A stretch of 21,000 nucleotides of DNA, from IMG/VR virus record IMGVR_UViG_3300023172_000243, positions 1 through 21,000 of that record; one strand, 5' to 3'. Source of the stretch: a virus. How positions within the stretch are numbered: position 1 is the stretch's first letter; every line of letters starts with the position of its first letter. The position numbers and the translations under genes are program-made. Shown in pieces: positions 1 to 9,400 of the stretch. The notes beneath the pieces are model-generated. The model saw only the letters and a program-made list of their open reading frames with translations. It searched no databases and was not told where the DNA came from.

Positions 1-399
1 ATGTTGCTCCGGCGCTGTGTATCCTAACTTGTATTCACGCAATTTGGTATGGAAAGGTTTGACCTCATTGATATAACTCTCTATCCAATCGTCTGTACCG
101 GTAGTGTATGTTTTCCTTTGATCGAATTGTCTTACCCTGTTTACGGCAGTGATGAAACTGGTTTTGAACATCCAGTCAACATAAGTCTGTTCCTCCAACA
201 CCTTTCTCAGTCCAGTGAAGAACAGTGTGTTGTATTCCACTGCAAGATCTCCTATGAACAGGTCATCCCTCAAGGCTGTGAGAACTTTACGTGTTTCAGT
301 GACCGGTTCTTGGTCAAAGGTGTTGTCATCGAAATTGTCTTCGCCGTCGTATCCCGTTGCATCTTGAGAATAATCGTAAAGTTTAGTGCTCAATCTCAC
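1..399 (-). CDS. Continuation of the giant virion structural protein in the -1 frame (partial, runs off window)
   Basis: On the minus strand a frame is open from base 414 (just after a TGA at 417-415) to the window edge. It overlaps the end of the giant structural gene, whose TGA stop is at 398-396. A GTG at 399-397 overlaps that stop (GTGA), and a TTG lies at 393-391, so re-initiation is possible, but I see no good ribosome-binding site. The more likely reading is that this is the same protein after a lost base: the upstream frame ends GWENVEQ and this frame begins ENGTVRLSTKLYDYSQDA, which joins without a break in style. Further on, FVDW/VDWMFKTSFI and NEVKPFHTKLREY-like text is, as I recall it, typical of the large tail/baseplate proteins of marine T4-like phages. 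About 133 codons are visible and no stop is reached. The function is structural by association. The choice between split gene, true frameshift and sequencing error is open. Confidence 0.6.
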   Translation of the reverse strand, partial: MRLSTKLYDYSQDATGYDGEDNFDDNTFDQEPVTETRKVLTALRDDLFIGDLAVEYNTLFFTGLRKVLEEQTYVDWMFKTSFITAVNRVRQFDQRKTYTTGTDDWIESYINEVKPFHTKLREYKLGYTAPEQH

Positions 400-417
400 T
401 GTGCCGTTCTCTGTTCA
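396..417 (-). other. Apparent frameshift junction at the end of the giant structural gene
   Basis: Bases 414-399 are the only stretch where both frames are open: the -1 frame has a TGA at 417-415 and the main frame stops at 398-396. Re-reading one base after the CAG codon at 413-411 would give VEQ then ENGTVRLS and a fused protein of at least about 3150 residues. Restoring one G (CAGAG to CAGGAG) would do the same. I see no canonical slippery heptamer in the allowed interval. The nearest A-rich run, TGGGAAAAC, lies before the -1 frame stop and so cannot serve. A one-base deletion or a sequence error is therefore more likely than programmed frameshifting. Confidence 0.55.
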
Positions 418-3400
418 ACGTTTTCCCAACCGCTCGCGGTCTTCATGAAAAGTTTCCATCCTCCCGTGTCTGCAGATGTGACTTTTACATGTTTTCCCAC
501 TTCAAGGTCGAGTTGATCTAGTTCGTATTCATATGTCACCTGTTTGTCAATCACGGTATTCTCATCGTGTACCATGTTGCTATCCACTTGGTACCAATCT
601 GTGTAACCCCAATAGTTGGAGGTGTTGTATGTTTGGATTCTTGTCCTGGACCATTCCATGCCATCCCATTGGTATATCGCCCAGTAGTTGTTGGCAGTCT
701 CGTCCGCTTTAACAAGATAATTTACAGTGCCTGACAGGTCGGCTGTGTTCAAATAGGTTAGTTCTGCGTATGTGTCCACCTGACCATCCCACAATCCACT
801 TGCGGAAGTTGGCTCCGCCTCCTTGGCATCAAGGTTAGAAAGGTTAATTCTGCCCACCAATTGGTTCTTCTTTAACACAGAGTTGGCGTAATCTATTATT
901 TCCTTCAATGCATCAAATCTGTCAACGTACCAACTTTGTCTTGGCCTCACGCTGTTACCGTATTTTTGATTCAATGGCAGTTCTGCGTCAGGCACAGAAT
1001 CGCCCGTGCTGTTCTTGCCGCAAAGTGAATCCCACCAACGACTCTCTATCTGGTGTCCTGGCCTGTAGTCTGGATCACCTTCACGCACCAGTTTCCATAC
1101 AGAATGTGCATCTCCATCGAAAGAAGTTTTCCTTATGTCTACGTTCAACACTATGTCTGAATTCACAAGGTCATACAGTCCCTTGATTATAAATTTGTTT
1201 TGATCGGTCACTGAGTAATACTTGATACCCGTGTTCTGCGGATTCCTAATGGCATTTGCCACATACGCCGTGGTGTTCTTTCTCTTGACCACAGCATCCT
1301 CAGGAATGGTTGCCCTATCACGCACCCAGAAGTAATAATAATCCACGAAAGTCGCCAGGCGTGAATTGTACTTCTGTATTTGTGTGTAATTTTCAGTGTT
1401 TGCTGTTCCCGAGATAGATCTTTCTTGACCACCTTGTGTTCCTGAAATCCTATTCCAATCCTCAGGCGGCACTGTTGACTCCGTCCACTCATAAACGTCT
1501 ATGCTGGAACCTGGGAAAGTGTCCCCCCAGTTGTTGGTTTTGAACTCCTGTGATCCTTGCTCGTACCATAGCCATTTGACTGTTGACAGATCCCACCATG
1601 TCTCACCTATGTGATTTTCCGCCCATGGGGTTTTTGTGTTGGCATTCGCGCCAGTGTTGTACACCGCTGGATCCCACGGAGATTTAACATTTATTTCTCT
1701 ATCGGCGATACCTAAGATCCTGCCTTTTACCGGATCGTAAAGATCATAGTAATCTCTGATCTGCTTGTTCTTGTTATTGAATTCAAAAACCTGACCAAGT
1801 TTTGAAACGTCTACCAATGGAGTTTCTGTCGCTATGTTCTTCCATGCGTATTCATCAAAAACCGTAAGATCATATGCATACACAGATCCATCGTCTGTGA
1901 GTCCTGTGTTCCCTTCGTCTTGTGGTGCACCAACGAAAACATTGTTATCTATGATACAAACACCCCTACCGAAATCGTCATTCGATGAAACATAGTTGGA
2001 AATCAACCTATCGTCCAAAACAAATTTTGTGTTGTATTTTGTAGCGGTGTAACTTGCCCCTGAACCGATATTCAAGTCAACGATATTGGTGTCCTGCAGG
2101 TCAAATGTTGTCTCACCAAGATCGAACTTCATCATCCTCGGACTCGCTGACTTGGATGCACCGATTACCAATCTAGTGCCTGATTGATTTATAGACACAG
2201 AACTTCCAAAGTTTGCGTTTGAAACATCTCCGGGTTCATTGATAGTTTGATCTAAAGTATAAGTGTTTGTAGATCCATCCCTGTTCCATTTGTAAATGTA
2301 TACCGCACCTGCGTCTGGCTGATCTGTTGCAGACACTCCCGGTGCACCTATTACCAATGTTGTGCCATCCTTGCTCATTGCAATTGAATCACCAAAAGAT
2401 ATGTTCAACGTTGAACCATCAGATACCACACCTGTCAATGTTTGCACATGTGAAAACGAATTTATTGTGCTGTCGTCATTTGATTGCGACGTTCTCACAA
2501 ATATTTCAACCTTGCCAGCATTGCCTGGCGCGAGTGAACTTACTGCTAATATGTCTCCATTGTCGTTGGCTTCTAGCCTGTGTCCGAACCTCTGTCCGGA
2601 CCCACCTGCAGGAGCATTTATTTGTAGATCTTTTGTCCATGTGTCGTACGTAGAACCGTCTGCCCCGATGCCCCAGGTGTACATGTAAACCACACCGGTA
2701 TCATTGAGGTGTCCTGGTGCTGAAACAAACATGTATTTCCTTGAAGTATCTCTCGCGGATGCTGTGCCCGGTTCTGATATCTTGTGAGCCCATCCGAAAT
2801 TTAAATTTTCATTTGCGGTCGACCCATCGGTCGGTGGAGTCACTGTGCTCAATATTCCATACTTGAAGGTGTTTGGTTCCCACACATAAGTCTTGACGAG
2901 GCCTGCGTTCTGCTGTCTCGTGCTTCCGTCTGTGCCTATTGTGTTTGTGTATGGTGCACCCGCAACAACAAAATTCTCATCTGTGCTGATCGACAGAGAC
3001 TCTCCCAATCTACTGGTGTTGTCATCATTGTCAGTCATTGTGGCTGTTGCTTGTACTGAATACTCTGTACCAGCGGTATGGCTTGACCTAAACAAGAAAT
3101 GTAACTCACCCTGCCCTTTGCCCGGTGCTGACACGACCGCTGTCCTGCCGTCATTTCTCGCCACAATCCTGTAACCAAAGTCTTGGTTTGCTGAAGAAGT
3201 GTCTGGCGACAATATTCTAAGTTCTGTGTATGGGTCTTGTTTCTCGTACACACGCCATAGTCCTGAACTGTCTGCGTCGGCGAAAACCTTGTCCCCTTCG
3301 AGTTTGACTTGCCTGTCGTCGTCTTTGTCTTTGTACTCCTTGTAATTGATCCTGTCATTGACGTTGTCCATAGAACCTAATCTCACAGAAATGAACTTGT

Positions 3401-6400
3401 AAATTATTCCATAACTGTCCGCGGTTGATCCGTCTTCCAGTGTGGGTATGAAGTCGGTGTTACCTTCGAAGTCGATTTCGATAGACTTGTGATCGATCAC
3501 TCTAGAAACTTGGAAAACCCTGTTGAGTGTTGTTGCCTCGCTGTTGGAAATGGCGAAGTAATCTGCTTCGCTGGTGTTCGTTCCTTCAGACAATCCATGT
3601 GACCCTGTGAATATTATTTGTAACCTAGTGCCATTTTCGAAAGGCGTCAGCGATTGTATCCTGATTCCAGCGTTTGTCAAACGTAACACGTCCCAGTCTT
3701 TGTTTTCTCGATTGGCCACCCAAAACAGATCATTCTGTGTAAGAGAATCAATGTCCAGGTTCAAAATATCAGAAATGTTGAACGCTGTGTGTTGTACTTG
3801 GTTAAGTTGCGGATACCCCGCGGTCTTGTAAACCTGCGCCGAGTCCCTGTCCACTCCTTCTTGGCTGTAGTCCAACAAAGAGAAAGTGGTGCTCGCATCG
3901 TACTCCACAGGTTTGCTGTACAGGTCATCCTTGACAACCGCCAACGACCTATTGTATGTTTTTGTTTCGGCGGTGTTATCCAGCAGTTCAATACTCTGAG
4001 GGTTCGCTACAACTTTTTCTTCATCCAATGTGATCTGTATGGCTTCTTTTGAATCAACATTGCCAAATACACCCGTTCTTATCATCCATTCAGGATATAG
4101 ATCCAGAGTGATGTCAGAATTCTCGTACTTGGCTTTGAGCAATTTGTCTATGGCCGCCTGCGTTCCTTTTTCTCTGATGTAGCCTTGATAGAACTTGTAC
4201 TGCGACACATCATTGACAAATAAATTTTCTAGATAGTCCCTAGATTGATAACCAGTCAATCTTTGTGCCAGTTGCTGTTGTGATTCATCGAAGTTGTTAC
4301 TTTCTAAATTGTAAAAGTCATTGAATTGTGCTATCTTGTAATCAAAGTTTGGTATCAACTGTGGTGCTGGTTTTTCCGATTTCACTGTCCAGTTGGAGTT
4401 GTCAAAAGTGTCAGACGAATTATGATTCACCTTACACACATAAAACTTGCCTTGGTATTCAACTGAATCGCCAATCCTGTAATCTGTGTTTGATGTCCAA
4501 TACGTTACTTCGGCCGCATCAAAAACGAAACCAGGTGCGTAGTAATCCCCATTCCAGCCAGCAGTTTTCCAACCAACCAATTTCAACCGCTGTTGTCGGA
4601 ACCCTGTGAAAGGTTCGTATATTATGTCAGAAAATACTGTCTTGTTGTCGAACAACAACAGGTGTTCCTTCTGCACCGTGTTCAGTGCGATGTTGTAAAG
4701 TCCAACGTCTTCTGATTTTATCGAAAGGTCAAAGGTTTTGCCCACACGTTTTGTCGAAACTTCCCGAATGTCAATTTTCCTGCCTCCTGAATCCAATATT
4801 GAATAATCACCAGCAAGGTTCCTTAATCTTCCAACTATGCTGTTGTCAGTGTCTAATTCAAAACCATCAGCGGCAGGAGATACCGTGATCGCTGATCCAG
4901 GAGCCCATTCCTGTGTTGTCCAGAATAGGAATTCCCTGACCGCGTTTGTCCAATTCAGTGTTTCTTTGATCTCCTTGGAATATCGATTGAATTTGAATCC
5001 CTGTGACTCTAACCAATTTCCATATCCCAGCAAGAAGTCTGCCACATCTTGCACGGTACTGAACACATAACCGTATGGTATTGTCTGTACAGTTTCTTGG
5101 TAGTTGCTGTACTGTGACACAGCAACTGATCCCGGGACCGATATCTGGTTTGCACTTTGACTTTTCGAAGGATAGTTGAAGTTGAAGTAAGGTTTCGTTG
5201 TTGAATAACCCAACACCTTGTAACCGCCTACGTAAGTCACTGTTGATCCATCCGTGGCCGTTGTCGTGTCGGTGTTTTTTTCAATCAATACACCCGAATA
5301 TGAAAAACTCTGTACAGGGTTGGAAGTCCTGAACAGTATTTTATAGTTCTCATCTGGTATGAATTTGGAACCCGACGTCGAACCCGGTGAAATAGAATCC
5401 GTCAACACTTTCAAGTTGTCCTTGTCTGTGAATCCACCCAGTTTGTAGGCCAACTGGACATCTAGATTCTTCATCTTGTCATAGTAGAATGCCACTGGAT
5501 CTAAATTTCTTGCCATCAAGTGGTTGACTACATAGACCTGGTATCCAGCAGTCTGATATCTTGTTGTCACACCTGTGTCATTGTTTGTAGATGTTTCCAA
5601 ATGGTACTTCGCAGTGGATAACTGAGTCCTTATACCTGTGTCTAAATAAATCTGATTGCCCGCTACATTGGTAGACAATCTCGATACATCAAAGAACACG
5701 CTGAAAAATTTAGCAGGTTTAGTGATGGCCAAGGTCTTTACAACAGTGAATGGGTATGAGCTAGACCTTCTCCAGGCTGTCTCCGCCGGTGCTTGGTCTC
5801 CAAACTTCCAGGGCTGTCTCCTGCCTGGCACGTTATAATCATCTATCAATCCTGCCGCCAATGGATTAAGAAGATTTCCTGACGCATCAACAGGGATATA
5901 GTTTGCAATGTTCGGTTTTCCATATCTTCCAGGTTCTGTTTTTATTGCGTTCCATAATATGTCATTGCCAGAAGTGTAAGGTGCAGGTCCGTATGTGTCG
6001 TCCCACGTGCTTGGTTTCTCAGAATGGCCAAGCATCTCCCATGGTCTGGTGTGTGGCGAATCCGTGTCATAGTAATACTTGTATATCGCTCTCCAGTATC
6101 CGGGAAGTTTCTTGCCATCAACTCTACTTGTTGAATTAGCATAGTTGTAAGTGAACGGAGATCCTTCTGTGAAAGTAGTGTTATTGATGTACTGTACGTT
6201 GTTACGACCCGCCCAAGAATAGAAATCTGTGCCCATCACGTCATTGATTTCCTTGAGAGTGTAGTCCGTTGAATAGAACGCACTAGGTGTGACTTCGGAA
6301 ATATCTAATAACGTTGAATCATAAGTTGTCTTGATGTTGTTGTATATCCTTCTCTCCAATTCCAGTATAAGTGCATCTCTTTCATCACCGTATCCTTTGA

Positions 6401-9400
6401 TTATGGATCCATCGTGTCTACGTATCACAGTCGTGCTTGTGATGTAAGTGTCGTCTGTGAATGATTCGGGTTTGAACTTTGGATACATGCCCAACTTTGT
6501 TGGGGTAGGTGGAATATAACTACCCGTTGTGTCAGCGTAATCCTTGATTACTATCTTGTCTCCCACAGTCAATGAAGCCGAAATGTTGACACTGTCATCC
6601 ACTGTGCTGAACGTGTAATCTGATCCTAGATTCAACAACACATCGTTTAGGTAAACGTACACTGCCCTGTTGCTTAACGTTGAAACACTGTGTTGTGAAT
6701 CTATTGCATAATCTTTTTGCGAGGTTCCTGCCACTGTGTAAGATCTAGTAGATACGTTCTGTCCCCAGCCCACCATGTCCTCGAAGAAGAACGGAAAGGT
6801 GCTGTTCTTGCCTTGATTTATTGACTCTATGATCTCATCCACCCTGTCTCTGGCCACACCTTCATATGCGGTGCCTATCGCCTTAGTCAAGAATGCGTTA
6901 TACCATTTCTCGTATTCTCTGTTTACAAAATCAATGGCATTGATAGCGTTGGCTTCTTGATCTATCAAATTGAACACGGCAGGCACCAATGGAGCCTGGT
7001 GTTGGTGGATGGTTCCACCCTGCAATCTAACATCTGGGTTGTCTCTTAAATTTGTGTTGCCTGGTATGGCTCCTGTCAGAACAGAGTTCTTATCAAAAAT
7101 GTCTGTGACATGTTTTAATATCTGTCCATAAGTGAATTCTCCAACCGTGTCGTTAAGACTGTTTGTTGCAAGATTTTCTGGAACCTCATAAATTCCTCTA
7201 TCGGCAACTTTGACTGTGTTACTATAGCCAGCCATCCTTATTTGATCATTTACTTTCAATTCTTTTACAAACTTGATATACTTGTTGCTTGTTCCGTTTT
7301 CTAACGTGTAATCTGTGGTCAAACTTTGTCTTATCCCGTTGACCGATACACTCAATTCAAGATCTGTTAACGATGCAGAATTGGCATAGAAATCTATAGG
7401 AAATAATCTTTTTTCTGTTTCGTCAACAATGTGCGTCCTGATGACACGCTGTTTTGATTCATTCTGCCTTTTGATCCAAGCACTCTTGCTATTGTGTGTT
7501 GTGCGAGACGTGGTGTAATGCAGGTGTCCCGTTGCCAGGCTCTTGGTCACTGTTTTATTATCCTGTTGATACGTGAAGGTCCCAGACGTGTGGTCAGATT
7601 CAAATACCATGTCTCCGACATTGTTTATGGTGTTGTATTTTACTTTTAGACCCAACACAGTGTCCGTGGTCGCTGTGTCGCTGATTCCATATTTAAGCAC
7701 CGTGGCTCCCACAAAGGATGAGTTAGGATATGCTGTGACATCATCGAAACTGACATGGTTATTGTCGTACATGTTGAACAAAGGTTGTTGATTCAACTTG
7801 ATCTTTTGTTGTGTAGTTTTCCATGTTGTGGTAGCGGCATCGTAGTAATAAGACTTTCCTTTGTTACTGACTCCGTTCTTCACAAACACAGTGTCCTTGT
7901 CTAGAGCCACACCGTTGGTGTCTTCATTCAATGTCAATGACAACACCGTAGAATCACCTGCGTCAACAAAATTTGCCACCCATATCTTACCTCTTACCAG
8001 TTCGTCTGTGTCCGCGGAAAATATGATCCTCATGCCGTCTGTGATTGCCGTCCCGTCAGCGAAATATCCAAACTGCCCTGACACATCACTGAATGCGTCT
8101 CTGGTCGTTGTGTCAAACAGATCAACTGGATTTTTAGCAACTGTTCCTGAATTATAAAGACTTAATCCCGAGTCAAATTCTATAATAGGCCTTTTGGCTC
8201 TGTCTGCCTCGTCAAGAACCGTGGTGGTACCGTTGACTGTAGACGCAGTCTCGATGACTGATCTATGGAACCATCTATTGTACCTTGACCATGCGTTGTG
8301 GTCTAACGAATCTCTCTTGATGGTGATGTAATCCTTGTCGACCGGCACCCCATTGTCAGCATACGATTCCGGCGTTGCCAACACACTTGTGTCAGTGAGG
8401 GTGATTGAATCCCCAACTCCTTCCACGTAATATTCTTTGTTCTGATACTCTGATGCAACCTTGCTATTTTTGAATTTTATTTTCATTCCGTTAGTGAAAT
8501 CTAAAGTTCGCAACTTGTAGTTTTTAGCACCAATGATGTCATCCGCAGGGTTGATGTACGACGATGAATCTACTGTCCTTATGTGAAGGATTCCATACAT
8601 GCCATCATGGTTGCCGCACTGATAATACAAGGTGTCAGGTGCCCCAGATGTGGGCACAACAAAAGTAACAGTGCCTTGCTCCGCACCGTTGTTCGTTACA
8701 CCTGAGGTGTAAAGCACTGATGTGGAACCGTCAGCACCAATGCCATCCTTGCTCGGTTCCGTCATTATGTAGAACGGATGTCCTTGCGCTTCCATGGTGA
8801 ACTTGTAGGTGTTACCCCTCCAAAGTTCTAATTCAGGGTTTCTCTCGTTTTCCCTGTGTGAGAAAGTATAGGCCCTGCCCGAGGAACCATCATCCGCCAA
8901 TGCTTCTACTGTGTATTCTGCAACCGCTCCTGTGCCTACGGAATCAATCTCTATGGCAGAAGGACCTGATGGTAACCAATAGTATTCCCTGTAGTTGACC
9001 AGTTTGTCGAAATCAACCGCGGGGTTCCAACTGTAAACTGTTTCCTTGTTCAGCCTGTCATGATTGTTTACATGACCGCCAAGGTATTTGATCTGATTGA
9101 TGTAGTCATCATAGGTGCCTGTGAACTTGACCTGGTCTTCCGGATTTACTGACGTGGTGTCTCTGTCCGTGTAGGTTACTGCTGGTTCCAACTGGTACGC
9201 GAATCTGTCCCTACTTGTTGCAGAAATGTATCTGTCATTGACATCTCTTGTGTATGCGTCCTGTCTGCCAACAAAACCATCAAGTCTCTCCAGTGAGCCT
9301 TTTTGAACTAAAGGGTCTAATGTACTGGCCAGGAACCTCTGGTTGGTATCTGTACGATAAAATGCAGGTAGGTGCTGTACAGTCCTCCTGTACTCGTTGG

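Noticed and set aside
396-440. Programmed -1 frameshifting at the end of the giant gene
   Set aside because: The A-rich TGGGAAAAC precedes a -1 frame TGA (417-415), so slipping there would terminate at once. Within 414-399 no X-XXY-YYZ heptamer or obvious pseudoknot was seen. Kept only as a less likely alternative to a base loss.
49-516. A 155-codon plus-strand open frame at the left edge
   Set aside because: It lies opposite the end of the giant structural gene and its -1 frame continuation, which read as plausible structural protein. Its own translation is Cys- and Ser-rich shadow-like text with no motif or upstream signals.
2327-3174. Several plus-strand open frames of about 90 to 110 codons opposite the propeller region
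   Set aside because: They overlap one another in different frames, lack ribosome-binding sites and follow from the base bias of the repeated minus-strand code.
1868-3179. DNA tandem repeat or CRISPR-like array in the propeller region
   Set aside because: Periodicity is at protein level only. Unit lengths vary from 57 to 79 codons and the bases are diverged, with no identical repeats or spacers.
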